NCBI GenBank assembly: GCA_026770585.1
Contig: MU647474.1
Location: forward strand, 18,124 to 30,152
DNA from: Baffinella frigidus
Lineage: Eukaryota; Cryptophyceae; Cryptomonadales; Baffinellaceae
Reading direction: 5' to 3'
Length of the DNA: 12,029 bases
The stretch's first letter is position 1. Each line of letters starts with the position of its first letter. The notes under the pieces are model-generated. The model saw only the letters and a list, made by a program, of their open reading frames with translations, was not told where the DNA came from and made no database searches. Both the position numbers and the translations under genes were made by a program. Shown here piece after piece: positions 6,701 through 11,854 of this stretch.

Positions 6701-9700
6701 GACGGAGAAGGATTCGGCAGAAACGTGGTGGAACCAGAGCCCCGGGATGAATAGCGCGTCCCCTGCACACAGCAAACTTCAACGTTTCGAACAGAAAAAC
6801 GTTTCACACAGATCGCGTCCTCTGCGCACAGAAAACCCCAACGTTTCACTCAGATGCGAACATAAAACCTCAACTCTTCACGTAGATAGCATCCACCGCA
6901 CACAGCAAACCTCAACGCTTCGCCCGGATTGCATCCGTTACGAACCAAAAAACGCAACACCTCGCCCAGATCGCATCCATTACACACAGCAAACCGCGAC
7001 GCTTCACTGAGACCACTTCCCATGCACACAGCAAACCGCGACGTTTCACCCACCTTTTCGCAAGATCGCTTTCTGTTTGGGGTTGCGCATTAACCGAGAC
7101 GGAGTGTCGTGGAGAGTCGAGTGTGCGCTGCTTGCGTCAATTTAGCGTTGCTTTACAAACCCTAGGCACCAAAATCTACACCCTACACCCTACACCCTAC
7201 ACCTAAATTAACGCTTAATACTTGCATTTGGGGTTGGGGTCTAACCGGGGCGCTTAGTCGTGGAGAGCCGCGTGTGTGCGGCTTGTGTCAATTTAGCGTT
7301 GCTTTACAAACCCTAAGCACCAAAACCCACACCCTACACCCTACGCCTAAATTAACGCTTACTACTTGCATTTGGGGTTGGGGTCTAACCGGGTTTGGGG
7401 TTGGGGTCTAACCTACACCCTACACCCTACGACCTACACTTGAGGTAACGCTTACGATTACCAGTTGGGGTTGATGGCTAACTGCAGCGTCGTGGAGAGC
7501 CGAGGGCCTCTTTACAAGCCCTAAACACCAAAACATGAACCCTACACTCTGCACCCTAACGCAACGATGACGATTTGGGGCTGGGGTCTTAACCAGGGCG
7601 CATAGTCGTCGAGAGCCGCGAGTGCGCTGCGTCCGCGAATCTGCCACGAGGACGATTTTAACCTTGACGGCCCTGATTCGGTATGCGTAACCCTAAACCA
7701 TCAACCGTACACCCAAAACCCGAAAACCGACACCCTGAACCCTAGACCCTGAAACCTGGACCCAACCTTATCCGGGGAAACCTATTTTTTCTTGAGTTTG
7801 ATGGCAAGGAAAATTACAACATGAATGTTTTAATATTACTAATTAAAACAAATTGTGTAGTAACTTTCCTTGCCATCAAACTAAAGAAAAATAGGTTTCC
7901 CCGGATAAAGTCAGGGTCAGGGTTTGAAACCGACACCCTAAACCCTGAACCAGGTCAGCACGACGCCGGACATGGAATCACACCACGACCCACACCAGGG
8001 GACTTTCAAAGCGTTCAGGGTTTAGGGTTCTCACCCACAAGCACACACGTGGGCGGTTAATATAAATGTTCCCTATGAGTTAAAAGATGATTATAAAGAG
8101 AAATACTCTATACGTTGGTCTCCAGATTGTAAATCTTGGGTTACATCTCAGAAGATAGCGGATGTCATTGAGGCCGCTGCGTTCGCGAATCTGCCACGCG
8201 GGCACTCAAACTTTAGGGGTTAAACCCTGAACCTTGAACCAGGTCAGCACGCTCATGGGTCGTGGCTGACACCATGTATCCAGGCCCGCAGTCACCCCGG
8301 TGACTCCACCCCACGATACGCAACTGGGGACAGGAAAAGGGTTCAGAGTTTAGGGTTTCCACCTGGGGTATCGGGCGAGGTCCGGGGACAGGGGTTCTGG
8401 TACGCGCGAGAGAGCACCGTAGTGTCGTAGGTCCCTACCGTAGTGTCGTAGGTCCCTACGGATGGCCTACCGTAGTGTCGTAGGTCCCTACGGATGGCTA
8501 GCGCGGCACGCGCGACATCTCTCATCAGGGCGAGCGCCTGATCTTATCTCAAAAAATGGATTCTAAAATCCGTTTTATGAAGTCGATTCCTACCATATAC
8601 AAATTCGTCAACTTAATCTTTTCTCTACGCATAAGTTGACATATTTGAAGGGGAATTGACTTACGAAAACGAATTTTAGAATTCCTTTCCTGAGATAACA
8701 TCAGAGCTAGCGCTGGGAGCGCTACCTCTGCCTCACTTGGGTTCACCGACTATTCTCAAGTTGACAACCTGGGCGTACGGTACAAATCCGTCAACTTTGG
8801 CGCGGGAAACAGCCCGGGTGAAGCAGATTGGTGGGACCAAATAGACTGAGACAGAGCTAGGGATTAGGGGTTGTACCTGGGAAATCGGGCGAGGTCCGGA
8901 GAGAGGGGGTCTGGCACGCGTGATGATGACCCTGGTTTGGGGTTTAGGGTTTAGGGTTTGGGGTGTAGGTTTTCGAGTTTCGGGTTTCGAGTCTCGGGCT
9001 TCGGGTTTCGGGTTACGGTTTTAGGGGCGGTTCCTTCGGTGTAGAGGTTATGGGCCTCAGATGGCGGCCAGAGCAGCACTCGCTTCGTTCCCGTGACCTG
9101 CGGGGAACGTTTTAGGGTACAGGGTTTAGGGTACAGGGGTTGGGATTAGGGTACGAGGCCGGGATCCAAATGTGAAACATCGAGAAATGTGAAACATTCT
9201 TTACCACACAAATTTGTACCGGAGATTGAAACAGACCAGTCGGAGATTCGACCTGTTTTACAATCTGTTTTTAAGTTTTGTACGGGAATGGATGTTTTCA
9301 GAAGCAAACGGGGTTTTAGCATTTTTCAAACCCTACAATTGCATTTAGCACCGCCAAAGAAAAAACTTTGTACCAGGAATCTTACTGAACGTGTGGTAAA
9401 GAATGTTTCACATTTCTCGATCAAGGCGAATTCGACTTTATTTGACCCTGCCTATCTCAAACCGATTTGACCCGACCCCTACTATTTTTAGCAGATATTC
9501 CTGAGCGTGACCTGTCCTCCAAAACGACCCACGGAAACACAAGGAAATTCGAACGTCAACTTAAGTTTCTCCCTGTAGTAAAAAACGTTTCACATTAGAT
9601 TCCCAGCCTCGTACTGGGTTTAAGGTTTAGGGTTTAGGGATTGGTATTTAGGGGTACGTAGGCGGGACTTATGACCTGGATAAGGACGTTATGCATAACG

Positions 9701-10467
9701 TCGTAGTGGGTCCACAGCTGTCGCAACACACCCTAGGGCCGCATTCCAATACCGCATACCACCTACAAGTTTCCCGAGGGGACCGCAACACTTCTGATGA
9801 GCGGTTTGGACGGGTCTGGCGCGGTTCATACAGTTTTGCCTTGGGAGGCTTTTGGTGGTCACGTCCCCCCGGGGGATCCATAAAATCCATTTTTAAACAG
9901 ATCCTGGCCCCAGGAGCGAGAAGGACGTGGAGCTGGCCCGGACGCACCGCGTGACCATTGGGCCTGTTCTTCCCACCCTCCCACTTCCCTCTACGCATAC
10001 CACCTACAAGTTTCCCGAGGGGACCGCAACACTAGGACGCGACTTACGAGATGCGCGACCTGAACACAGTTGATGAAGTGAGGTGAGGATCCATCTGCAA
10101 GATTGCAGAGGGGCGCAACCTGGACCAGAACGTCGTGATGGAGTGTTGGTAGGAAGGTAGGTACCTAGGTAGATAGGTAGGTGGGTAGGTGGGTAGGTAG
10201 GTACGTACGTACACGTACGTAGGTACATAGTGAGGTACGTAGGTAGGGGCGCACCTGAATGAGGACGTTGTGCATGACGTCGTAGTGGGTCCACAGCTGC
10301 GTGTCCCCGGTCGACACGTGCAGCATCGAGGTGCGACATAGACACAGTCGATCGAGTGTTGGTAGGAAGGTAGGTGGGTAGGTAGGTGGGTAGGTAGGCA
10401 GGCAGGTAGGTAGGTAGGTAGGTAGGTAGGCAGGAAGGCAGGAAGGCAGGCAGGTAGGCAGGTAGGT

Positions 10468-10514
<47 letters not shown>

Positions 10515-11854
10515 TAGGTAGGTAGGTAGGTAGGTAGGTAATGCGGCAAGTAGGTAAGTAGAAAGGTAGGTGAAGAGGGGCGCAACCTGGATCAGAACGT
10601 TGTGCATGACGTCGTAGTGGGTCCACAGCTGCGTGTCGCCGGTCGACACGCGCAGCACCGAAGTGTGATAATCCTCCTGCCAACAGAGCGACCTTTGTTA
10701 CCACCAACACGGCCGCCATGCATGCACCCCCACGGAGGCTCTTGTCGGCCCTAGAGCCTCCCGTAGATAATCACTTAGCAGCCACCGGGGTCTTCACGGA
10801 TGCAGTCCATCTAAACAATTTTTACTAGAATCTTATCCATTGCTATGGATTCCAACCGGAATTTCCCCCGAGAATCCGGGAGAAAATATCTTCGGTTGCT
10901 GCTAAGTGGTACCGTATGCAAACTAGTTTGGTACCGTAGACAAAAAACGTGCAGGAGTCACTCGTGAATAAGGACACGCCCCATCCCTAGGGATGTCCTA
11001 GGCTCCTAGGAATAGGCCTACCGGAGGACCCTAGGGCGGTGCGAGTCCTTGTTCGCGAGTGACCCATGAATGCTGCCTATCGTATTCTCTTCTTTGGCGT
11101 TCCGACTCTCGAGCCAGCAACGAACAATTCAAAAAAGGTTAACGTAACCGTTTCCTGGGGGAAACATTCTCGTGACCGTTTCCAGGGGAGGGAAGGCTTG
11201 TAACCTTATCGTAAATGAGGCCCTCCGGGAATGTCACATCCCCCGCGAGTCCCGGAAACGACTCTTTGAGGTGCGTCGGACGCCTGTTTTCGGGTTTGGG
11301 GTTTGGGGGTTAGGGTTTAGGGTTTGGGTTTTGGGATTTAGGGGTGAGGGTTCAAGAGAGTCCCGGAAACGACTATTTCAGGTGTGTCAGGCGATTATTT
11401 TAGGGTTTGGGGTTGAGGGTTTAGGGTTGAGGGTTGAGGGTTTAGGGTTGAGGGTTCCAAAAACGACTCTTTCAGGTGTGTCGGACGCCTGTTTTAGGGT
11501 TTAAGGTCTAGGGTTTAGGGCTCAGGGTTTTGGGTTTAGGGTTGAGGGTTAAGGGTTTAGGTTTTACTATTTACTGTTTAGGGTTTGGGGTCTGGGGTTT
11601 GGGGTTTATGGTTTAGGGTTTAGGGTTCCACACGGCGGACTACGAGGTCCCCAAGTCCCCCGGAATCCGGGGGTTGCGTGAATAAACGTGTGCCGAAAAA
11701 GGTAAAATACGCAAAATTGAACGAGACTACCTATAGGGCTTGTAGGATGATTGCTTCGGAGTCCACCGTGTGGTAGGGTGTCGGGTTCAGGATTTGCAGA
11801 CCTGCTAGCGTCTAGGCCCGGCGCGACGCTCCGCAGGTACAGACTCTCGCCGGC
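3712..11854 (-). CDS. TYW5-like JmjC/cupin Fe(II)/2-oxoglutarate oxygenase gene, exons T1-T10 (5' end off the right edge)
   Basis: Joining T1 11854-11802, T2 11283-11205, T3 10676-10587, T4 9097-9017, T5 8910-8877 or 8396-8363, T6 7640-7594, T7 6762-6679, T8 6109-6062, T9 4968-4868 and T10 4240-4151 gives about 700 nt that follow tRNA wybutosine-synthesising protein 5 from its YLRS segment to the C-terminal RGFYLRK. T3 holds QLWTHYDVM with the iron-binding HxD pair; T4 starts VTGTKRV, with the lysine expected to bind 2-oxoglutarate; T7 has [13 protein letters not shown] with the distal iron histidine; T8 ends HYGNK. Every phase agrees except T4/T5. In other eukaryotes TYW5 hydroxylates the wybutosine base 3' of the tRNA-Phe anticodon; this role is inferred from family. 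The N-terminal third lies off the right edge. A relative with another JmjC substrate is possible. Confidence 0.86.
3776..4150. other. Spacer with a hairpin and AT-rich tract
   Basis: No exon match. 3999-4012 and 4025-4038 form a perfect 14-bp stem (CCTGAAATGTGGCA) around 12 bases. 3850-3930 is AT-rich. GAATTGGAGCC near 3941 matches the repeat at 4742-4800. Confidence 0.5.
4151..4240 (-). CDS. TYW5-like exon T10 (AAQELL)
   Basis: 90 nt from a CCTACAG acceptor (4243-4241) to a CAG/GTGCAT border: 30 codons starting [18 protein letters not shown] and ending PPPYSSQ. Enters in phase 0 from RGFYLRK of T9. It is the poorly conserved tail of the protein, so the assignment rests on position, phase, splice sites and the presence of two further copies. 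If the donor is not used, the frame continues into sequence without recognisable features. Confidence 0.6.
4264..4370 (-). repeat. 42-bp tandem repeat, short array, open in a 14-residue frame
   Basis: Two and a half units on the minus strand reading [14 protein letters not shown]-like 14-mers (for example [14 protein letters not shown]). It runs in frame out of the frameshifted T10 copy at 4435-4369 and ends in TGA near 4264. Same unit as the long array at 6570-7052, but the CAG acceptor of that array is here CGG. Confidence 0.85.
4369..4435 (-). pseudogene. TYW5-like exon T10, frameshifted copy
   Basis: A CCTACAG acceptor (4438-4436) is followed by [15 protein letters not shown]. Two extra bases relative to 4151-4240 shift the frame after the MA codons. 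The end passes straight into the 42-bp repeats. Confidence 0.75.
4518..4656. mobile_element. 139-bp TIR element, family B copy 1, abutting an exon donor
   Basis: Ends CTAGCTC and GGGCTAG. The interior shares CAGTCTATTTGGTCC, ACGGATTTGTACC and AACTTGAGAATAGTCGG with the inverted copy at 8723-8859. Its right end overlaps the GTCTAGC donor of the T9 copy at 4659, so the first bases of that intron are the terminal repeat. Confidence 0.78.
4659..4735 (-). pseudogene. TYW5-like exon T9 copy with in-frame stop
   Basis: Reads [18 protein letters not shown], then RGFYL followed by TGA (4664-4662) where the intact copy has CGC. The donor GTCTAG (4658-4653) is kept; the acceptor and first codons are lost. 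A scrap repeating RGFYL occurs near 4480-4506. Confidence 0.85.
4742..4800. repeat. Diverged repeat L, inverted partner at 5085-5137
   Basis: GGAATCGGAGCCGTTGCC through TGTACCACGAAACAC resembles the reverse complement of 5085-5137 (TTGGAGCCATT through TGTACCAGGAAACAC). A weaker third match starts near 3940. The pair brackets the intact T9 exon and each lies next to the broken end of a decayed T9 copy. Confidence 0.6.
4868..4968 (-). CDS. TYW5-like exon T9, intact copy (RGFYLRK)
   Basis: 101 nt from a TTCGCAG acceptor (4971-4969) to a GTCTAG donor (4867-4862). AT plus the last G of T8 gives Asp, then 33 codons: [33 protein letters not shown]. This matches the TYW5 segment 'NKDp.aa..A...l..AL..LpeeyRdFYarrm'. 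The only T9 copy with both splice sites, full length and no stop. Confidence 0.87.
5156..5384 (-). pseudogene. TYW5-like exon T9 copy split by a family C element
   Basis: The exon start (TTCGCAG acceptor 5387-5385, then LPAGDAAV) lies at 5362-5384. It continues at 5156-5187 ([10 protein letters not shown]) after the element at 5188-5359, then stops matching before SDIPQPF. Removing the element and one AC restores the exon with only two substitutions over 19 bases around the site. A further scrap of the acceptor region is at 5442-5454. Confidence 0.85.
5188..5359. mobile_element. 172-bp TIR element, family C copy 2, inside an exon copy
   Basis: Ends CCACACGAGGCTAACC / GGATAGCCTCGTGTGG, with GCGAACAGAATAAA and ATCTGTTCGC inside. 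AC on both sides (5186-5187, 5360-5361) is a 2-bp target duplication. The internal sequence differs from copy 1 except near the ends. Confidence 0.9.
5497..5646. mobile_element. 150-bp TIR element, family A copy 1
   Basis: Long imperfect terminal repeats TTATCTCAGAAAA..GG and their complement ending CTGAGATAA, with subterminal TTCGTTTTC and AAGTCAA on both sides. AACA flanks both ends, a possible 4-bp duplication. Non-coding, AT-rich. An inverted copy lies at 8544-8698. Confidence 0.85.
5647..5815. other. Unassigned intron sequence between elements A and B
   Basis: No exon or tandem repeat recognised. CAGCCCAGCGAAGCGAAC on the minus strand near 5797-5814 loosely recurs near 6375-6405. Confidence 0.4.
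5823..5981. mobile_element. 159-bp TIR element, family B copy 2
   Basis: Ends TAGCTCTG / CAGAGCTA. GGGAGTG flanks both sides (5816-5822, 5982-5988), a 7-bp target duplication. The right end GTCAACCCAAGTGGAGCAGAGCTA matches the other B copies; the left half contains its own GGGCTCATC/GATGAGCCC hairpin. Confidence 0.85.
6005..6047. repeat. (CGGTTTT)n heptamer array
   Basis: Six CGGTTTT units with one CGGTTCT variant, followed by a G run. Another heptamer, close to the downstream splice border of T8. Confidence 0.92.
6062..6109 (-). CDS. TYW5-like exon T8 ([15 protein letters not shown])
   Basis: 48-nt exon between a CCTGCAG acceptor (6112-6110) and a GTGCGA donor (6061-6056). CG plus the final G of T7 makes Ala, then 15 codons and a trailing G that makes Asp with T9. 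It matches the TYW5 stretch 'hLP...YdktD.YGNKD', and the phases on both sides fit. One copy only. Confidence 0.85.
6121..6275. repeat. TTTGGGG / TTTAGGG heptamers
   Basis: GGTTTGG units pass into TTTAGGG with variants. Intron between T7 and T8. Confidence 0.94.
6451..6530 (-). pseudogene. TYW5-like exon T7 copy without acceptor
   Basis: Reads [20 protein letters not shown] and WK with the GTGCGA donor (6450-6445). At the 5' end the GCAGGGGACGCG of the intact copy is TGGTCG, so the AG acceptor and a few codons are gone. Confidence 0.86.
6570..7052 (-). repeat. 42-bp repeat array carrying the T7 3' splice site
   Basis: Diverged 42-bp units in two blocks (about 6570-6640 and 6765-7052) either side of intact T7. 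The minus strand is open in one frame at 6850-7053 with 14-residue repeats: [56 protein letters not shown]. The same unit forms the end of the intron and start of T7: TTTGCTGTGTGCAG then GGGACGCG, against TTTTCTGTGCGCAG then AGGACGCG in the array. Several units keep the CAG, so they look like spare acceptors. Whether the 14-mers are ever translated is unknown. Confidence 0.85.
6679..6762 (-). CDS. TYW5-like exon T7, intact copy (JmjC distal histidine)
   Basis: 84 nt from a TGTGCAG acceptor (6765-6763) to a GTGCGC donor (6678-6673). GG completes a Gly with T6; 27 codons [17 protein letters not shown] to VAVNVFWK; trailing [14 protein letters not shown] is the cupin strand pair of JmjC/cupin_8 proteins, with the third iron ligand in WFH; VNVFWK is typical of TYW5. 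It was also found as a longer accidental frame at 6578-6775, which reads into both introns. Confidence 0.9.
7095..7134 (-). pseudogene. TYW5-like exon T6, 3'-part copy
   Basis: AGCGCACACTCGACTCTCCA on the minus strand matches the AAHSRLS part of T6, and a GTTAAT donor follows (7094-7089). No acceptor. Confidence 0.72.
7246..7288 (-). pseudogene. TYW5-like exon T6, 3'-part copy
   Basis: Minus-strand CACGCGGCTCTCCACGACTA resembles T6 (HSRLSTT), with a GTTAGA donor at 7245-7240. TAA appears within the T6 frame region and no acceptor is present. Confidence 0.72.
7483..7506 (-). pseudogene. TYW5-like exon T6, short 3' fragment
   Basis: CTCGGCTCTCCACGACG on the minus strand followed by GTTAGC (7482-7477). 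Remainder of the exon absent. Confidence 0.6.
7594..7640 (-). CDS. TYW5-like exon T6, intact copy ([15 protein letters not shown])
   Basis: 47 nt between a GTGGCAG acceptor (7643-7641) and a GTTAAG donor (7593-7588). A completes Arg from T5 (AG+A); 15 codons; trailing G makes Gly with T7, giving MRPGDALFIP across the junction. This equals the variable loop before 'AGD.LFIP' in TYW5. Both phases fit, which strongly supports this small exon. Confidence 0.84.
7768..7918. mobile_element. 151-bp foldback/MITE (family D)
   Basis: Arms of about 45 bp beginning TTATCCGGGGAAACCTATTT and containing TTTGATGGCAAGGAAA, nearly perfect, around an AT-rich centre. Non-coding. Confidence 0.9.
8057..8171 (+). 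pseudogene. AT-rich coding-like fragment resembling the DUF5710 motif
   Basis: In the frame starting at 8059 the plus strand reads [19 protein letters not shown], then [19 protein letters not shown]. The pattern NVPY..KD..K......RW.p..K.W is that of the small DUF5710 module seen in phage, giant-virus and some algal proteins (remembered pattern, not searched). The stretch has AT-rich third positions unlike its surroundings, has no start codon or neighbouring exon, and runs straight into a T6 remnant at 8171. It looks like an acquired fragment. Chance similarity cannot be excluded. Confidence 0.5.
8171..8190 (-). pseudogene. TYW5-like exon T6, 5' fragment
   Basis: GTGGCAG acceptor (8193-8191), then ATTCGCGAACGCAGCGGCC (R-FANAA), cut off at the AT-rich fragment on its 3' side. 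Confidence 0.75.
8363..8396 (-). CDS. TYW5-like exon T5, copy b ([10 protein letters not shown])
   Basis: 34 nt from CCAG (8399-8397) to a GTGGAA donor (8362-8357): two bases, 10 codons [10 protein letters not shown], then AG, which with T6 gives Arg. Matches TYW5 'NPDLAKYP'. As complete as copy a at 8877; either could be used, or both alternatively. Confidence 0.72.
8416..8487. repeat. CTACCGTAGTGTCGTAGGTC direct repeats
   Basis: Three copies of a 20-bp unit (starting at about 8416, 8436 and 8468), itself nearly palindromic, just upstream (minus strand) of T5 copy b. Confidence 0.88.
8544..8698. mobile_element. 155-bp TIR element, family A copy 2
   Basis: Starts TTATCTCAAAAAATGGATT and ends CTTTCCTGAGATAA. 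The internal sequence is inverted relative to 5497-5646 (shared AACTTATGCG.AGAGAAAAGA). Non-coding. Confidence 0.86.
8723..8859. mobile_element. 137-bp TIR element, family B copy 3
   Basis: TACCTCTGCCTCACTTGGGTT at the left and GGACCAAATAGACTGAGACAGAGCTA at the right: reverse orientation to copies 1 and 2. No clear target duplication. A partial extra end, CAGAGCTAG, sits at 8702. Confidence 0.8.
8877..8910 (-). CDS. TYW5-like exon T5, copy a ([10 protein letters not shown])
   Basis: 34 nt from GCCAG (8913-8911) to a GTACAA donor (8876-8871), reading [10 protein letters not shown] and ending AG. Same length and phase as copy b; differs by Phe for Tyr and silent changes. The entry phase (two leading bases) does not match the phase-0 exit I infer for T4, so one T4/T5 border is misplaced. 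Confidence 0.74.
8936..9024. repeat. TTTAGGG and TTTCGGG heptamers
   Basis: TTTAGGG units passing into TTTCGGG/TTTCGAG variants, G-rich on plus, adjoining the T4 donor. Confidence 0.85.
9017..9097 (-). CDS. TYW5-like exon T4 ([12 protein letters not shown])
   Basis: 81 nt from a CCCCGCAG acceptor (9100-9098) to GTAACC (9016-9011): 27 codons starting [20 protein letters not shown]. Matches TYW5 'VTGkKRVvLfsP..a..LY'. The lysine is the likely 2-oxoglutarate ligand. T3 ends IQ in phase 0, giving IQVTGTKR across the junction. Single copy. The 3' border is less certain because it does not give the phase needed by T5. Confidence 0.85.
9151..9613. mobile_element. 463-bp element with two nested inverted repeats (family H)
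   Basis: The outer ends GTACGAGGCCGGGA and TCCCAGCCTCGTAC (about 28 bp, to AATGTGAAAC) are inverted. A perfect inner 29-bp pair, 9181-9209 and 9391-9419, begins CGAGAAATGTGAAACATTC. The 93-codon frame at 9189-9470 spans the inner repeats, resembles nothing I know, and is probably fortuitous. Possibly one element inserted near the end of another. Confidence 0.78.
9676..9723 (-). pseudogene. TYW5-like exon T3, 3'-half copy
   Basis: Reads [15 protein letters not shown] with a GTCATA donor (9675-9670); the first half, including the acceptor, is missing. Confidence 0.85.
9753..9792. repeat. 40-bp perfect direct repeat (partner 9994-10033)
   Basis: Forty identical bases beginning CGCATACCACCTACAAG, spacing 241 bp. 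Each lies between T3 copies; no coding match recognised. Confidence 0.93.
9793..9993. other. Unassigned intron sequence between the 40-bp repeats
   Basis: No exon, heptamer or inverted repeat recognised. Overlapping frames on both strands (87 and 109 codons) show no family pattern. Confidence 0.4.
9994..10033. repeat. 40-bp perfect direct repeat, second copy
   Basis: Identical to 9753-9792. The identity contrasts with the diverged exon copies nearby, so this duplication is more recent. Confidence 0.93.
10120..10143 (-). pseudogene. TYW5-like exon T3, 3'-end fragment
   Basis: HHDVLVQ followed by GTTGCGCCCC, the same donor flank as intact T3. Only the last two dozen bases remain. Confidence 0.7.
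10148..10570. repeat. GGTA/GGCA tetranucleotide microsatellite, interrupted by a T3 copy
   Basis: Blocks 10150-10245 and 10360-10570 of GGTA, GGCA and GGGT units. Open frames reading LPTYLPAC repeats on the minus strand are products of the 4-bp period, visible in all three frames. Confidence 0.95.
10255..10335 (-). pseudogene. TYW5-like exon T3 copy without acceptor
   Basis: Reads [20 protein letters not shown] and HNVLIQ with a GTGCGC donor (10254-10249). The GGCAG acceptor and EDYH codons of the intact copy are replaced. Confidence 0.87.
10587..10676 (-). CDS. TYW5-like exon T3, intact copy (HxD iron site)
   Basis: 90 nt from a TTGGCAG acceptor (10679-10677) to a GTTGCG donor (10586-10581): 30 codons, [30 protein letters not shown]. 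Phase 0 on both sides. [10 protein letters not shown] carries the His-x-Asp iron ligands of JmjC oxygenases in a context characteristic of TYW5. Followed by three decayed copies at 10335, 10143 and 9723. Confidence 0.91.
10772..10908. mobile_element. 137-bp TIR element (family I)
   Basis: Ends CACTTAGCAGCCACCG and CGGTTGCTGCTAAGTG, 15 of 16 paired. AT-rich centre. Flanked on the right by two GGTACCGTA repeats around CAAACTAGTTTG. Confidence 0.8.
10957..11063. mobile_element. 107-bp TIR element (family J)
   Basis: Ends GTCACTCGTGAATAAGGAC and GTCCTTGTTCGCGAGTGAC, 17 of 19 paired. The interior is rich in CCTAGG palindromes. Non-coding. Confidence 0.82.
11205..11283 (-). CDS. TYW5-like exon T2, intact copy ([12 protein letters not shown])
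   Basis: 79 nt from an AAACAG acceptor (11286-11284) to a GTTACA donor (11204-11199). G completes Arg from T1; 26 codons, [19 protein letters not shown], then EGLIYDK. Matches the TYW5 'FP.l.GDi.fPe' segment before the iron-site exon. Phases fit T1 and T3. Confidence 0.86.
11284..11356. repeat. TTTGGGG/TTTAGGG heptamers in the T2 array
   Basis: Heptamer variants fill the gap between intact T2 and its first decayed copy; further blocks are at 11400-11456 and 11492-11635. Confidence 0.92.
11357..11392 (-). pseudogene. TYW5-like exon T2 fragment with stop
   Basis: HLK-stop-SFPGL: the Glu codon GAG is TAG. The acceptor AG is lost, and the exon ends in heptamers. Confidence 0.76.
11457..11488 (-). 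pseudogene. TYW5-like exon T2, 5' fragment
   Basis: Keeps the AAACAG acceptor (11491-11489) and reads RPTHLKESF before entering heptamer sequence. Confidence 0.76.
11492..11635. repeat. TTTAGGG / GGTTGAG heptamers
   Basis: Mixed heptamers in the intron between T1 and T2. The following 11636-11790 shows no exon, only a CCCCCGGAATCCGGGGG palindrome at 11656-11672. Confidence 0.9.
11802..11854 (-). CDS. TYW5-like exon T1 ([13 protein letters not shown])
   Basis: 53 nt from an ATCAG acceptor (11857-11855) to a GTCTGC donor (11801-11796): 17 codons [17 protein letters not shown] plus AG, which joins G of T2 as Arg. Matches the TYW5 'e..YYLRSlg' segment. Most upstream exon I can recognise; the N-terminal part must lie to the right of the window. 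Confidence 0.8.

Larger units (their letters stand above)
7095..7395. repeat. ~151-bp exon-plus-intron tandem module, two units
   Basis: GTCGTGGAGAG recurs at 7106 and 7257 (spacing 151) with shared downstream sequence: GTCAATTTAGCG, TTGCTTTACAAACCCTA, ACACCCTACACCCTAC, CTAAATTAACGCTTA, GCATTTGGGGTTGGGG. Each unit contains one T6 remnant and its donor. Degenerate continuations reach the intact T6 (matches at 7489 and 7605). Confidence 0.85.

Noticed and set aside
6570-7052. CRISPR-like array
   Set aside because: The units are contiguous and diverged without unique spacers, and the context is a eukaryotic intron.
9189-9470. 93-codon plus-strand frame
   Set aside because: Lies across the inner inverted repeats of a non-coding-looking element, with no recognised motif.
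9753-9792. Extra TYW5-like exon (minus strand reading SPRETCRWY, recalling an SPRD segment)
   Set aside because: That segment is already supplied by T4, and there is no convincing acceptor/donor pair or phase fit.
10004-10719. Long minus-strand open frames of about 190-200 codons rich in LPTYLPAC
   Set aside because: They are translations of the GGTA/GGCA microsatellite, open in several frames. Only the embedded QLWTHYDVM segments are meaningful, as separate exons.
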